Shown here: positions 9,885-20,639 of the stretch, in pieces
How positions within the stretch are numbered: position 1 is the first letter of the stretch
How the letters are laid out: every line of letters begins with the position of its first letter
Origin: Paenisporosarcina sp. FSL H8-0542
GTDB taxonomy: Bacteria; Bacillota; Bacilli; Bacillales_A; Planococcaceae
DNA length: 64,000 nucleotides
Assembly: GCF_038632915.1 (NCBI RefSeq)
Contig: NZ_CP152050.1
Location: 2,077,001-2,141,000, forward strand
Direction: 5' to 3'
Notes under the pieces: model-generated
What the model was told of the DNA's origin: nothing
Database searches by the model: none
Seen by the model: the letters and a program-made list of their open reading frames with translations, nothing else
Made by a program: the position numbers and the translations under genes

Positions 9885-10340
9885 CTAGGCGAAGTCTAGA
9901 ATTTCTGTAAATGAATGAATGGATCCTACTTTGATTGGCTTAAGCCAGCCAAAGGATGCTTCTTCTTGCTGGAAAGCCATATAGCAATCACTAGAATCGG
10001 AAAACCCTGCAAATAAATCCAAATCAAGCATATGGGACCCCTTACACCACACATGTACACAATATGGTTCAAACTTCATTTGAATGGATCCTTTTAATGG
10101 ATGTTCAAGCAACAGTTTATGCATATCCTGTTCGTTATGCGAAAACAAACGACTTAGTTTTCTCTCCAAACTTTGTTTGATGAATTCTTCATCTATTTTC
10201 TCGCACACATATGTCATCTCATTATGGTCCTGGTTACTTTGCATATTGTCTCTTCCCAGTATTTCCTGAAGCATTTTTTCCCGGCCTAAAACGAAAGGTT
10301 GGTATGCTTTTTTAATGTGAAAAATTTTATATGTGCGCAT
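9885..10340 (-). CDS. sirA: Sporulation inhibitor of replication SirA (YneE)
   Basis: In B. subtilis SirA binds DnaA domain I and blocks replication initiation at the onset of sporulation. This 151-residue ORF keeps the N-terminal pattern (TYKIFHIKKAYQPFVLGRE), a helical middle and the C-terminal FGWLKPIK segment (GWLNPVK in B. subtilis). It sits between tkt and yneF, the exact place of sirA/yneE. Overall similarity by eye is weak to moderate, so position carries part of the call. GGGGG precedes the ATG by 8 bases. Confidence 0.78.
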   Translation of the reverse strand: MRTYKIFHIKKAYQPFVLGREKMLQEILGRDNMQSNQDHNEMTYVCEKIDEEFIKQSLERKLSRLFSHNEQDMHKLLLEHPLKGSIQMKFEPYCVHVWCKGSHMLDLDLFAGFSDSSDCYMAFQQEEASFGWLKPIKVGSIHSFTEILDFA

Positions 10341-10432
10341 ATGTTAAACCCCCACTTTTTTTATTAAGTATAAAGGGTGCTCTTCGCTAAAGTTGTCGAA
10401 CTGCGATTCTGCTTGGTCACTTTTATTGACGA

Positions 10433-10472
10433 AAAAAAACAAGCAGTGGCGAATGCACACTACTTGTTTTTT
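10433..10472 (-). terminator. Terminator after tkt
   Basis: Arms AAACAAGTAGTG and CACTGCTTGTTT with one G-T pair, followed by T runs on the minus strand just after the tkt stop. Confidence 0.8.
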
Positions 10473-10474
10473 TA

Positions 10475-12481
10475 TTATTTATTCAATAAAGATTTCACAC
10501 GCGCTACTACGTTTTCTTTAGAGAAACCAAATTCTTTCATAACGATTTCTCCTGGTGCGCTTGCACCAAAACGATCGATTCCTAACACACTGCCTTCGTC
10601 ACCTGTGTAACGTTCCCAGCCAAATGATACGCCCATTTCGATAGCCAAACGTTTTTTGACCGTTTTCGGCAAGACACTATTTTTATATTCGGCATCTTGC
10701 TGTTCAAAGCGATCCCATGACGGCATCGAAATAACTGCTACATCAATTCCTTCTTCTGCTAACAGTTGTTGTGCATCCACAGCAAGTGAAACTTCAGAAC
10801 CAGTTGCTAAGAGCAATGCGTCTGCCAGTTCTTTGTTTGCAGGAGAAACAACATAAGCCCCTTTTGCAACACCTTCAGCTGCTCGAGCAGCAGAGTGTTC
10901 TAGAACCGGTAAGTTTTGTCTAGATAAAATCAACGCTGTTGGCACTGATTTAGATGAAACAGCTAATTTCCAAGCTTCTGCCGATTCGTTGGCATCTGCC
11001 GGACGAATGACGGACAAGTTTGGCATAGCACGCAATGATGCCAATTGTTCAACCGGCTCATGCGTTGGACCATCTTCTCCAACTGCAATACTGTCATGTG
11101 TAAATACATAAGTAACAGGAAGTCCCATTAATGCTGATAAACGTACAGCTGGTCGTACATAATCGCTGAATACGAAGAATGTACCGCCAAATACGTGTAA
11201 ACCACCATGTAGGGCCATACCGTTCAAGGCAGCACCCATCGCAAATTCACGAACACCGAACCAAATGTTACGGCCTTCGTACGAGTCACTTGAGAAATCA
11301 CCCGCACCTTTGATTGTCGTCTTATTTGAACCAGCTAAATCCGCACTTCCTCCGAAGAATGAAGGGACAGTTTTTGCGATTGCATTCAAAACGTCACCAG
11401 AAGATGAACGAGTTGCATGAGAAGTACCAACTTCATAAACTGGAATTTCTGAATCGTAATTTTCAGGAAGATCCCCTTTAATTGCAAGCTCCAACTGTTG
11501 TGCAAGCTCTGGATATTCTGATTTATAAGATGCAAATTGTTCGTTCCAAGAAGCTTCATTTACCCCGCCAAGTTTTTCAGCTGACTCTTTGAAAGCAGCA
11601 TAAACTTCTTCCGGTACATGGAAGTCTTGTTCGAAAGTCCATTTGTAGCTTTCTTTTGTAAGCAGTGCCTCATCTTTACCTAATGGCGCGCCGTGAACAT
11701 CTGATTTACCAGATTTGTTTGGAGAGCCAAAACCAATGATCGTTTTCACTTCAATAAGAGTTGGTTGTCCTTTATGGTTTTTAGCCGTTTCAATAGCATT
11801 TGAAAGATCTTCTAGTGAATTCCCATCTGCTACATGCAAATAGTTCCAACCATAAGACTCAAAGCGTTTCTGAATTTTTTCAGAGAAAGATTTATTCAAA
11901 TCCCCGTCCAACGAGATATCATTACTGTCGTACAATACAATCAGTTTATCCAATTGCAAGTGTCCTGCTAGTGAAATGGCTTCCGCAGCAACACCTTCCA
12001 TTAAGTCCCCATCACCACATAAAGCATAAGTGTAATGATCTACAACTTCATGGTTCGGTTTATTGTAAACCGCAGCTAAATGGCGCTCAGCCATTGCCAT
12101 ACCAACTGACATAGCTATCCCTTGTCCAAGTGGTCCTGTTGTAGCTTCAACTCCAGCAGTATGACCGTATTCAGGATGTCCTGGTGTTTTAGAATTCCAT
12201 TGTCGGAAGTTTTTAAGCTCTTCCATTGGTAAATCATAACCACCTAAGTGCAATAAGCTATAAAGCAACATGGAACCATGGCCCGCTGATAATACAAAAC
12301 GGTCACGATTAAACCAGTTAGGATTTTCCGGATTATGACGTAAATGTTTCGTCCAAAGAGTATAAGCCATAGGGGCTGCACCCATTGGTAAACCTGGATG
12401 ACCTGAATTTGCTTTTTCAATCGCATCGATTGATAACGTGCGGATAGTACTGATGGCTAAATGATCTACGTGTTGAGACAT
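10475..12481 (-). CDS. tkt: Transketolase
   Basis: Transfers two-carbon ketol units between sugar phosphates in the pentose phosphate pathway, using thiamine diphosphate. The start is set at [12 protein letters not shown] because AGAAAGG lies about 8 bases upstream; a longer frame adds 12 unlikely residues. The 668 residues hold the ThDP domain ([27 protein letters not shown]), the [15 protein letters not shown] loop, the pyrimidine domain ([27 protein letters not shown]) and the C-terminal domain ([16 protein letters not shown]). It lies between ynzC and sirA as in B. subtilis. Confidence 0.97.
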   Translation of the reverse strand: MSQHVDHLAISTIRTLSIDAIEKANSGHPGLPMGAAPMAYTLWTKHLRHNPENPNWFNRDRFVLSAGHGSMLLYSLLHLGGYDLPMEELKNFRQWNSKTPGHPEYGHTAGVEATTGPLGQGIAMSVGMAMAERHLAAVYNKPNHEVVDHYTYALCGDGDLMEGVAAEAISLAGHLQLDKLIVLYDSNDISLDGDLNKSFSEKIQKRFESYGWNYLHVADGNSLEDLSNAIETAKNHKGQPTLIEVKTIIGFGSPNKSGKSDVHGAPLGKDEALLTKESYKWTFEQDFHVPEEVYAAFKESAEKLGGVNEASWNEQFASYKSEYPELAQQLELAIKGDLPENYDSEIPVYEVGTSHATRSSSGDVLNAIAKTVPSFFGGSADLAGSNKTTIKGAGDFSSDSYEGRNIWFGVREFAMGAALNGMALHGGLHVFGGTFFVFSDYVRPAVRLSALMGLPVTYVFTHDSIAVGEDGPTHEPVEQLASLRAMPNLSVIRPADANESAEAWKLAVSSKSVPTALILSRQNLPVLEHSAARAAEGVAKGAYVVSPANKELADALLLATGSEVSLAVDAQQLLAEEGIDVAVISMPSWDRFEQQDAEYKNSVLPKTVKKRLAIEMGVSFGWERYTGDEGSVLGIDRFGASAPGEIVMKEFGFSKENVVARVKSLLNK

Positions 12482-12569
12482 ACTTGACATCCTTTCTGAT
12501 ACAGAAGTTTTCTTCATTCCTTAGTGTAGTCAACTTTTGATAAACTGACAACGGTTAGCAAATGTTGAT

Positions 12570-12803
12570 TTAATTCAGAAATTTCTTTTCTTTTAACGCT
12601 TTCACTTTATCTGGTGTAACATCATTTCCTTCTGGATCAACCACTTTAACATTTTCAATGGTACTTCTCATAGATGAACGAAACGTTTCAAGATATTCTT
12701 TTCGTAAGGACGTTTGTTCTTTCGCTTCTTCTATACTAAGACCCACAGACTTGGATTTTTTGGACAATTCATTAATTCGTGAAATTTTATCAGGAGATAA
12801 CAT
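12570..12803 (-). CDS. ynzC: YnzC family protein (DUF896)
   Basis: 77-residue helical-hairpin protein with the family motif RINELSKKSK...LRKEYL and a C-terminal DVTPDKVKALKEKK. In B. subtilis ynzC belongs to the SOS operon with yneA and yneB; the same order occurs here. Function unknown. The AAGGAAGG site lies upstream of the ATG. Confidence 0.93.
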   Translation of the reverse strand: MLSPDKISRINELSKKSKSVGLSIEEAKEQTSLRKEYLETFRSSMRSTIENVKVVDPEGNDVTPDKVKALKEKKFLN

Positions 12804-12870
12804 TCAATACACACCTTCCTTCTAATAACCTTATTAAAAGGTATGCAAAAAAGACTTGGAGCGCAAGTAT

Positions 12871-13847
<977 letters not shown>

Positions 13848-13865
13848 GTTGTTTCCTCCTCGAAC

Positions 13866-13879
13866 CGAATGTTTGTTCG
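13866..13879. promoter_or_regulatory. LexA box 1
   Basis: CGAATGTTTGTTCG differs from the Bacillus box CGAAC-N4-GTTCG by one base. It lies about 20 bases upstream of the yneA start. Confidence 0.8.
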
Positions 13880-13902
13880 GAATATATGCTCTCACTATAA
13901 AC

Positions 13903-13916
13903 CGAACACTTGTTTC
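13903..13916. promoter_or_regulatory. LexA box 2
   Basis: CGAACACTTGTTTC fits CGAAC-N4-GTTYC. It is in the middle of the yneA-lexA spacer. Confidence 0.85.
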
Positions 13917-13931
13917 TTGTCAACAATAATT

Positions 13932-13945
13932 AGAACCTATGTTTG
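13932..13945. promoter_or_regulatory. LexA box 3
   Basis: AGAACCTATGTTTG keeps GAAC-N4-GTT but differs at both ends. It is nearest to the lexA promoter. B. subtilis also has several boxes in this spacer. Confidence 0.65.
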
Positions 13946-14017
13946 CATTTTTACAGTCGGATTGTTATACTACTCTTAGATGAAAGAGACAACCATTTAG
14001 GTGAAGAGGTGAACTAG

Positions 14018-14638
14018 TTGAAAAAAGTTTCGAAACGACAAGAAGATATATTAGCTTTTATAAAAGATGAAGTTCGAAAAAAAGGGTATCCACCTTCCGT
14101 ACGTGAAATCGGCGAAGCGGTTGGACTTGCTTCTAGCTCGACAGTTCATGGTCACTTAGCTCGATTGGAAAGCAAAGGATTAATAAGACGCGACCCTACA
14201 AAGCCACGTGCTATTGAAATTTTAGAGCTTGATAACGTTACAGAAATACGACCAAACGTTGTTAATGTGCCTTTGATCGGTAAAGTTACTGCAGGATTGC
14301 CTATTACTGCCATTGAAAATATTGAAGAGTTCTTCCCTCTTCCTGAGACTTTCGGAACTTCAGAAGACAATCTCTTCATGCTGGAAATTATGGGAGATAG
14401 TATGATAGAAGCCGGAATTTTAAATGGTGACTATGTTGTCGTGAAACAGCAGCAAACTGCAAATAATGGTGATATCGTTGTTGCCATGACTGAAGATGAT
14501 GAAGCTACTGTTAAACGGTTCTTTAAAGAAAAATCATATTTCCGCCTTCAACCTGAAAACTCATCAATGGAGCCAATAATCGTTGAACAAGTTTCGATAC
14601 TTGGTAAAGTCGTTGGGGTTTATCGTCAAATCCATTAA
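14018..14638 (+). CDS. lexA: SOS repressor LexA
   Basis: Represses SOS genes and cleaves itself when RecA is activated. A TTG start follows a GAGGTGA site. The N-terminal winged helix (about 1-65) has the recognition segment [17 protein letters not shown]. The cleavage site is Ala92-Gly93 (VTAGLP), and the latent-peptidase dyad is Ser128 ([10 protein letters not shown]) and Lys166 (ATVKRFF). The 206-residue length is standard. It is divergent from the yneA operon, with three LexA boxes between them. Confidence 0.98.
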   Translation: MKKVSKRQEDILAFIKDEVRKKGYPPSVREIGEAVGLASSSTVHGHLARLESKGLIRRDPTKPRAIEILELDNVTEIRPNVVNVPLIGKVTAGLPITAIENIEEFFPLPETFGTSEDNLFMLEIMGDSMIEAGILNGDYVVVKQQQTANNGDIVVAMTEDDEATVKRFFKEKSYFRLQPENSSMEPIIVEQVSILGKVVGVYRQIH

Positions 14639-14649
14639 ATTATTAATAA

Positions 14650-14698
14650 AAGGCTGGTCCATTTGTCTAATGCATAGACTTTGGATTAGCCTTTTTTG
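14650..14698 (+). terminator. Terminator after lexA
   Basis: Arms AAGGCTGGTCC and GGATTAGCCTT close a larger loop and end in a T run, directly after lexA. Confidence 0.7.
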
Positions 14699-14754
14699 TG
14701 AAATTATATCAATTGTATGTAAATCTTAGTTGAATTATCACTCTTAAAATAATC

Positions 14755-14838
14755 TTGTAGACTTATGGTGACTATGCTATACTAGTAAATGAGCCGATAT
14801 CACGCCGACTGACATTTTCATCTTCAGTCGGCCTTTTT
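14755..14838 (+). ncRNA. Candidate short transcript: promoter plus terminator without a gene
   Basis: A promoter-like pair TTGTAG (14755-14760) and TATACT (14778-14783), 17 bases apart, precedes by about 20 bases a perfect 9-bp hairpin GCCGACTGA/TCAGTCGGC (14804-14832) with a T run. No ORF fits between. The predicted RNA would be about 45-50 nucleotides. It could also be an unrelated terminator behind a chance promoter. Confidence 0.35.
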
Positions 14839-14883
14839 GTGCACTTTTTTTGTGTTAAACTGAATTTCCGAAATTTTAATAGT

Positions 14884-15129
14884 TTACTTTAACCCTTTAT
14901 CCTTTAAATACTGTGTATTTCTTCTTGCTTTAAAACGAACATCATTGTTTTTCCACCAGGCCCACATAGATGCTGCAAAAGTAATGAAAGCCGTAATCTC
15001 CGTATCACTGATGGGCAATGGACTATTACCTTTTATGACCAAATATTGATTGAGCCAAGCTAATAAAAGAACTACTGTCCGAACGATCATCATTTTATCA
15101 AACGGGGCGTGATTATTTGTTTCGCTCAC
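14884..15129 (-). CDS. Holin of the SPP1/XhlB family
   Basis: 81-residue protein with two hydrophobic segments (about 11-30 and 45-62) and a basic C-terminus. MMIVRTVVLLLAWLNQYLVIKG, the spacer ISDTEITAFI and WAWWKNND match the SPP1-type holin family that includes XhlB of prophage PBSX. Such proteins permeabilise the membrane for endolysin. No endolysin or other phage gene is adjacent, so it is an orphan. GGAGG is upstream. Confidence 0.85.
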   Translation of the reverse strand: MSETNNHAPFDKMMIVRTVVLLLAWLNQYLVIKGNSPLPISDTEITAFITFAASMWAWWKNNDVRFKARRNTQYLKDKGLK

Positions 15130-15256
15130 AAGTAAACCTCCTTATTATTTTGGTGTTAGCTCATCATATGACAATAAGTTGGGAGCTAGTATTAATTCCC
15201 TTATTTTTTTGAAATAAAATTGGATATTTCTTTTGATTCCACTAAAAAAATTCACA

Positions 15257-15301
15257 AAAAGACGAAAAACGCCCCATATATGGAGGCGTTTTTCGTCTTT
15301 T
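15257..15301. terminator. Strong bidirectional terminator
   Basis: Fifteen-base arms AAAGACGAAAAACGCC/GCGTTTTTCGTCTTT separated by a short loop, just downstream of the rlmN stop. Confidence 0.9.
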
Positions 15302-15307
15302 GTTTAA

Positions 15308-16378
15308 TTATGTTGTCGCTTTATCAGCTTTTTTTATTTGTTTACTTCTTAACTGACCACATGCAGCATCAATATCTGCACCTTGTTCATGACGTACTCC
15401 ACAGTTAATTCCTTTTTTCTTCAGTGCATCGTAAAACGCACTGATTGCTTCTGGCGTACTTTGTTGATATTGGCCGTGCTCATCAACCGGGTTATAAGGA
15501 ATTAAATTGACATATGAAAGGTGACGCTTGTTTTCAAGCAATTTGGCTAGTTTCACCGCTTCTTCCACATGATCGTTTACATCGCGTAACAGGATATATT
15601 CAAATGTAATTCGTCGGTTTGTTTTTTCTAAATAGTAATCAATCGCATCCATTAATTTTTCAATTGGATAAGCTTTATTGATTTTCATGATTCGTGTACG
15701 CAATTCATTTGTCGGTGCATGAATTGAAATTGCGAGGTTAACTTGCAAACCTTCATCAGCATAGTCATAAATTTTAGGAACAATACCACTTGTTGATACG
15801 GTGATATGACGCGCCCCAATCGCAAGTCCTTTTTGTGAGTTTACTACATTTAGGAAACTCATCAAATTTGAATAGTTATCAAAAGGTTCGCCAATTCCCA
15901 TTACAACAATATGGCTCACTCTCTCGTCTTTTTTCACTGTATCCAAATGTTGCTGAACTTTCATGATTTGCTCCACAATTTCTCCTGAAGATAAATCACG
16001 ACTCTTTTTCAGTAAACCACTTGCACAAAAACTACATCCGATGTTACATCCAACTTGCGTCGTCACACAGACTGATAAGCCATACTTGAATCTCATCAGA
16101 ACAGTTTCAATTAAATTTCCATCTTTCATTTTAAACAGGAATTTAATGGTACCGTCTGCAGATTCCTGCTTAACGCTTTGTTCTAGTGTATAAAGAACGA
16201 AGTTTTCTTCCAGTAAATGAATACATTCTTTACTGATGTTTGCCATTTGTGAAAACTCAGTAATACGCTTTATATATAACCAATCCCAAATTTGCTCTGC
16301 TCGGTATTTTTTTTGTCCGTTATCTAAAAGCCATGCTGTCAGCTGTTCCAATGTCAATCCAAAAATAGATGTTTTCAT
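15308..16378 (-). CDS. rlmN: 23S rRNA (A2503-C2)/tRNA (A37-C2) methyltransferase RlmN
   Basis: Radical-SAM methylase of 23S rRNA A2503 and tRNA A37. The start [13 protein letters not shown] is chosen for its AGAGGA site. The 356 residues carry the cluster motif [10 protein letters not shown], the SAM-binding [10 protein letters not shown], and the conserved Cys in AACGQLRS near the C-terminus. The CNIGC...[18 protein letters not shown] segment resembles the Listeria protein more than B. subtilis YloN. Cfr is closely related, but the length and the GLLKKSRDL segment favour RlmN. Confidence 0.9.
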   Translation of the reverse strand: MKTSIFGLTLEQLTAWLLDNGQKKYRAEQIWDWLYIKRITEFSQMANISKECIHLLEENFVLYTLEQSVKQESADGTIKFLFKMKDGNLIETVLMRFKYGLSVCVTTQVGCNIGCSFCASGLLKKSRDLSSGEIVEQIMKVQQHLDTVKKDERVSHIVVMGIGEPFDNYSNLMSFLNVVNSQKGLAIGARHITVSTSGIVPKIYDYADEGLQVNLAISIHAPTNELRTRIMKINKAYPIEKLMDAIDYYLEKTNRRITFEYILLRDVNDHVEEAVKLAKLLENKRHLSYVNLIPYNPVDEHGQYQQSTPEAISAFYDALKKKGINCGVRHEQGADIDAACGQLRSKQIKKADKATT

Positions 16379-16529
16379 TTGATATCCTCTTTTCATAAAA
16401 CAAAATCAGTACTCATTCTACTAGAAACAAGCGAACATAACAACTGATTGAATTTTCAATGATACTTTCTTTCATTATGAACTTAAACACATTCTTTATT
16501 CTCGAATGAATTTTATCCACTTTATGAAC

Positions 16530-16560
16530 AAAACCCTACCGAATAATAAGTAGGGTTTTG
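16530..16560. terminator. Terminator
   Basis: AAAACCCTAC/GTAGGGTTTT arms, serving the small minus-strand ORF that ends at 16568. Confidence 0.8.
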
Positions 16561-16567
16561 TCAATGC

Positions 16568-16753
16568 TTACTTTATATGTGCTTTAATCCACCAGTCGAT
16601 ATGATTTAGTTCAAATAGAAGGATAACGCTTATAGGACTTATGTGAAGTACCTCTTTTCGCGCCATAAGATCGATTAAATTTTCTTTAGTCATTGGGTAA
16701 TTTACTGAATCGAAATAAGCCATCAAACTTTTAACACCTTGGACTTTTCGCAA
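16568..16753 (-). CDS. Small protein of unknown function, 61 residues
   Basis: Sequence starts MRKVQGVKSLMAYFDSVNYP and contains LIDLMARKEVLHISPISVILLFELNHIDWW. A TTG start with a full GGGAGGTGAT site and a following terminator support expression. It has no long hydrophobic helix and looks like a compact helical protein. I do not recognise it. Confidence 0.6.
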   Translation of the reverse strand: MRKVQGVKSLMAYFDSVNYPMTKENLIDLMARKEVLHISPISVILLFELNHIDWWIKAHIK

Positions 16754-17033
16754 TTAATCACCTCCCACTAAAAAGAAGGCTTAACGACAGTTACTAAATT
16801 CATTACTCATACCACTTTATACCCACAAACTGTACATTTAACCCAATTACAAACCTATTGACTAAGAAAAAATATTATATTTTATTAATTCTTCTCTTCT
16901 GTCATATAATTTAGATTTTCTTTCCAGGTAGAAATTAGCTAATTTTGGGAACAAGTTTAATCAAAGTTCCCTTGCAGTTGTAAGAATAAAACCTTCTATA
17001 CAGAGCACATTAGAATCTAGGAGGTGAACACTC

Positions 17034-17204
17034 ATGAAAAACAACAAAAAAACATTGAATGAAAGAACGCATAACCCCTTTGGATCCTACAAAACCCCCA
17101 ACAATCAGAAAGCGGAATTTGCTGTTACAGAATTTGATTCCAACCCTAAAAATATTGTTAACAATAAAAACAAGAATCAACAAACCAACAAGATAAATAA
17201 ATAA
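17034..17204 (+). CDS. Small Asn/Lys-rich protein, 56 residues
   Basis: MKNNKKTLNERTHNPFGSY... ending ...QQTNKINK, preceded by GGAGGTGA at the right spacing. Twelve or more Asn and as many Lys, no Cys, and no hydrophobic core. This composition resembles minor small acid-soluble spore proteins, but no family signature is visible, so that is only a guess. Confidence 0.55.
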   Translation: MKNNKKTLNERTHNPFGSYKTPNNQKAEFAVTEFDSNPKNIVNNKNKNQQTNKINK

Positions 17205-17311
17205 TACGATTTAAAGGTGAGACCTATATGGTATCTCAACCTAATTAATGTTGTATCCTAAATATGCAAAATTATTGCAGGTCTTTCATGAACTTTTTTC
17301 CGTAAAAAAAA

Positions 17312-17344
17312 ACGTTGGAAGTCTTAAAGACTCCAACGTTTTTT
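17312..17344. terminator. Terminator after glnA
   Basis: AACGTTGGA...GTCTT/AAGAC...TCCAACGTT nested arms with T runs on both sides, two bases from the glnA stop. Confidence 0.92.
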
Positions 17345-17345
17345 C

Positions 17346-18680
17346 TTAGTACATTTTCAAATATTGTTCGCGCTCCCATGGGTGTACGGATGTACGGAAC
17401 ATATCCCATTCAATTTCTTTTGAATCCACGAAGTTAGCGTAGATGTGCTCGCCTAAAGCTTCACGTATCGTACTATTTTTTTCAAGTTCTTCTAAAGCTA
17501 GATGTAAATTAGCAGGAAGATCCTCTACACCATTTGCAAGACGTTCTTCTTTATTCATTACATAAATGTTGCGATCAACTGCTTTTGGTGGAGTTAGTTT
17601 GTTTTTTACTCCATCAAGACCAGCTTTTAATATTACTGCCATTGCTAAGTAAGGGTTAGCAGCTGGATCCACTGAACGCACTTCTACGCGTGTACTTACT
17701 CCGCGTGAAGATGGGATACGGATTAGTGGGCTACGGTTTTGTGCAGACCATGCAACGTAACATGGAGCTTCGTATCCAGGTACTAGACGTTTGTAAGAAT
17801 TTACTGTCGGATTAGTAATCGCTGTAAATCCTTGAACGTGTTTCAGAATACCTGCCATGAATTGATAAGCTGTTTCACTTAACTTCAGGTCACCCGTTTC
17901 GTCAAAGAACGCATTCTCTTTACCTTTGAATAATGAAACGTTCATATGCATCCCTGATCCATTCACACCAAACAATGGTTTAGGCATGAATGTCGCATGC
18001 AATCCGTGTTTACGGGCAATTGTCTTAACAACTAATTTAAACGTTTGAATATTATCACATGCAGTTACAGCATCTGCATATTTAAAGTCAATTTCATGTT
18101 GACCTGGAGCTACTTCGTGATGGGAAGCTTCGATTTCAAAGCCCATTTCTTCTAATTCTAGAACAATATCACGTCGGCAGTTCTCCCCTAAATCCATTGG
18201 TGCTAAGTCAAAATAGCCACCAGCGTCATTTAGTTCAAGCGTAGGCTCACCGTGTTCATCTAATTTGAATAAGAAAAATTCTGGTTCTGGCCCTAAATTG
18301 AAATCTGTAAAGCCTAACTCTTCCATTTCTTTTAATACACGTTTTAAGTTACTGCGGGGATCTCCTGGGAATGGTGACCCATCAGCTTTATTTACGTCAC
18401 AGATCAATCTTGCAACTTTCCCTTTACCAGTAATCCACGGGAAGACTACCCATGTGTTCAAATCTGGCACTAAATACATATCAGACTCTTCAATTCGTAC
18501 GAAACCTTCGATTGAAGAACCATCAAACATCATTTTATTGTCGAGAGCTTTCTCAAGCTGGCTTACAGGTATCTCAACATTTTTAATCGTCCCAAGAATA
18601 TCAGTAAATTGTAAACGGATAAAATTAACCTCTTGCTCTTTAACAAACTTATGAATGTCGCCTTTTGTGTACTTGCTCAC
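17346..18680 (-). CDS. glnA: Glutamine synthetase, type I
   Basis: ATP-dependent synthesis of glutamine from glutamate and ammonium; in Bacillus also a partner that controls TnrA and GlnR. A GTG start follows GGGAGAGTGA. The 444 residues hold [10 protein letters not shown] (Mg-binding start of the active site), [29 protein letters not shown] and RIPSSRG. It has the short Gram-positive length without the adenylylation loop. It is the second gene of glnRA. Confidence 0.98.
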   Translation of the reverse strand: MSKYTKGDIHKFVKEQEVNFIRLQFTDILGTIKNVEIPVSQLEKALDNKMMFDGSSIEGFVRIEESDMYLVPDLNTWVVFPWITGKGKVARLICDVNKADGSPFPGDPRSNLKRVLKEMEELGFTDFNLGPEPEFFLFKLDEHGEPTLELNDAGGYFDLAPMDLGENCRRDIVLELEEMGFEIEASHHEVAPGQHEIDFKYADAVTACDNIQTFKLVVKTIARKHGLHATFMPKPLFGVNGSGMHMNVSLFKGKENAFFDETGDLKLSETAYQFMAGILKHVQGFTAITNPTVNSYKRLVPGYEAPCYVAWSAQNRSPLIRIPSSRGVSTRVEVRSVDPAANPYLAMAVILKAGLDGVKNKLTPPKAVDRNIYVMNKEERLANGVEDLPANLHLALEELEKNSTIREALGEHIYANFVDSKEIEWDMFRTSVHPWEREQYLKMY

Positions 18681-18726
18681 TTCTTGTCACTCTCCCAATT
18701 ATTATTTATATATTTATAATGCTCGT

Positions 18727-19107
18727 TTAATGGTAAAAACGAGATAAATCCCCTTGTCTTAAAGAAGCCTTCTGATATCTTCCTGCCTGTTGCATTTCCA
18801 TACGTAAGATATTACGTAATTCAGCATCCGTTAATTGAGCTTTCGCTTCCTGGATAATTGGCTGGTTTTTCATTTCAAACAATTTCTTTATTCCAGCCAT
18901 ATTGATTCCTTGCTCAAGAAAATCTTTGATTTCAAGTAGAGTGTCGACATCAATCAATGAAAACATTCGTCGATTACCTTCAGTACGGGCAGGATGTATC
19001 AAATCATGATCCTCATAATAGCGAATTTGTCGTGCAGTCAACTCTGTCAGCTGCATGACGATGCTAATTGGTAATAATGGCATTGACCTTCTTAATTGCT
19101 GACTCAC
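18727..19107 (-). CDS. glnR: Glutamine synthetase repressor GlnR
   Basis: MerR-family repressor of glnRA during nitrogen excess. The GTG start giving [14 protein letters not shown] has GGAGG upstream; the longer frame with 21 more residues crosses the promoter. The N-terminal helix-turn-helix region [16 protein letters not shown] and EGNRRMFS is followed by a dimer helix and the C-terminal feedback tail [19 protein letters not shown], which in B. subtilis senses glutamine synthetase. Confidence 0.96.
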   Translation of the reverse strand: MSQQLRRSMPLLPISIVMQLTELTARQIRYYEDHDLIHPARTEGNRRMFSLIDVDTLLEIKDFLEQGINMAGIKKLFEMKNQPIIQEAKAQLTDAELRNILRMEMQQAGRYQKASLRQGDLSRFYH

Positions 19108-19135
19108 AAAGCTCACCTCCACTTTCACAAGTCTT

Positions 19136-19164
19136 ATCATAATATATGTGAGGTTTCCTGTCAA
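19136..19164 (-). promoter_or_regulatory. glnRA sigma-A promoter
   Basis: On the minus strand TTGACA (19164-19159), 17-base spacer, TATGAT (19141-19136). About 30 bases upstream of the glnR start. Confidence 0.85.
19147..19163 (-). promoter_or_regulatory. GlnR operator 2 (overlaps -35)
   Basis: TGACA-N7-TCACA matches TGTNA-N7-TNACA with one mismatch and overlaps the -35 box and spacer. Confidence 0.7.
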
Positions 19165-19169
19165 GTGCA

Positions 19170-19186
19170 TGTCATATTATCTAACA
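19170..19186 (-). promoter_or_regulatory. GlnR/TnrA operator 1
   Basis: TGTTA-N7-TGACA is a perfect fit to TGTNA-N7-TNACA, just upstream of the -35 box. Its centre is 23 bases from operator 2. Confidence 0.85.
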
Positions 19187-19218
19187 TGAAAAAAATCCTC
19201 CAAAATAGGAGGACGATT

Positions 19219-20484
19219 TTATTTTTCAAGATCTTCTGATTGCAATTGTTGTACCGCTGACAGAATCGCGAATTTCACATGTTCATATGTTAATCCACCT
19301 TGGATATATGCTGTATAGGGAGGCCTGATGGGACCGTCTGCTGTTAATTCGATACTGGAGCCTTGAATAAAAGTACCAGCAGCCATAATGACATCATCTT
19401 CATATCCTGGCATATATGCGGGCTCGGGTGCGAAATGTGCATTAATTGGAGAATTAGCTTGAATAGCTTTGCAAAAACGTATCATTTGTTCAGCCGTTTT
19501 AAAAGATACGGACTGGATGAGGTCTGTGCGATTTTCCATGTAATGAGGAGACGTATCCATGCCGATGCTTTCAAGCATCGCTGAAGTAAAGATGGCACCT
19601 TTGACAGCTTGTGCAACAACATGTGGTGCCAAGAAAAATCCTTGATACATATCAGCTAATGTATTTAAGGATGCGCCTGCCTCTCCTCCTATACCCGGAG
19701 AAGTCATGCGGTAAGCACACATATCTACATACCTTTTTTTACCAGCTATATATCCTCCGATTTTCGCAAGCCCACCACCTGGATTTTTAATAAGGGATCC
19801 GGCCATCAAATCGACTCCAACGTTAGTCGGTTCAAGCTCTTCTACAAATTCTCCATAACAGTTATCGACAAAAATAATTGCTTGCGGTTTTAAGGCCCGA
19901 ATTTTTTTTGTCATCACTTCAATTTGTTCAATGGTAAACGACGGGCGGTTTGCATACCCTTTTGAACGTTGAATTGCTATGACTTTCGTTTTCTCAGATA
20001 TGGCTAGTTCCACTTTGGCCCAATCGATTTGTCCGTCTTCTTGTAAATCGACATGTTGATAGGAGATATTAAAGTCCTTTAATGACCCTGTGTCCTCTTC
20101 TCCCCCATCTACAATTGATTGCAATGTATCATATGGCTTACCTGTTATATATAATAGTTCGTCACCAGGACGGAGCACGCCAAATAAACTGATTGTTATA
20201 GCATGTGTTCCGGAAATAATCTGTGCTCTGACGAGTGCCGCTTCGCTCCCGAACACTTCAGCATAAACTCTTTCCAGATTATCTCTTCCTTCATCGTCGT
20301 AGCCATACCCAGTCGAAGGATGTAAATGAAAATCGCTGACTTGGTTATTGCGAAATGCAGTAATAACTTTTTCCTGATTAAAAAAAGCTATATGATCAGC
20401 CGCTTCATGTTGAGCAGAAACGAGTTGTTCCATTTGCTTGGCTTCATTTAATAATTTTGGTGTCAAAATTGTTCGAAATGTCAT
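19219..20484 (-). CDS. ynbB: PLP-dependent Cys/Met lyase-like protein (aluminium resistance family, YnbB)
   Basis: Fold-type I PLP enzyme of the methionine gamma-lyase-related family; substrate not established. The start MTFRTILTPKLL is used (GAGG upstream), giving 421 residues like B. subtilis YnbB. Cofactor region: ISGTHAI, FVDNCYGEF (Asp), and the Schiff-base Lys in GSLIKNPGGG. It precedes glnR as in B. subtilis; hflX (ynbA), normally upstream, is not here. Confidence 0.88.
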   Translation of the reverse strand: MTFRTILTPKLLNEAKQMEQLVSAQHEAADHIAFFNQEKVITAFRNNQVSDFHLHPSTGYGYDDEGRDNLERVYAEVFGSEAALVRAQIISGTHAITISLFGVLRPGDELLYITGKPYDTLQSIVDGGEEDTGSLKDFNISYQHVDLQEDGQIDWAKVELAISEKTKVIAIQRSKGYANRPSFTIEQIEVMTKKIRALKPQAIIFVDNCYGEFVEELEPTNVGVDLMAGSLIKNPGGGLAKIGGYIAGKKRYVDMCAYRMTSPGIGGEAGASLNTLADMYQGFFLAPHVVAQAVKGAIFTSAMLESIGMDTSPHYMENRTDLIQSVSFKTAEQMIRFCKAIQANSPINAHFAPEPAYMPGYEDDVIMAAGTFIQGSSIELTADGPIRPPYTAYIQGGLTYEHVKFAILSAVQQLQSEDLEK

Positions 20485-20639
20485 GATATATGCCTCAATT
20501 CTTCTATTTTCCTTTTTCATCTTATCAGTCCCACTACTATCGTCAACTAATTATATTGATAGCTAGCTGAAAAGTATTGTAATTAACTGAAAATCTGCTA
20601 CAATTTAATCCGTTCTATTGAATTCTGGAGGAATGTGAA

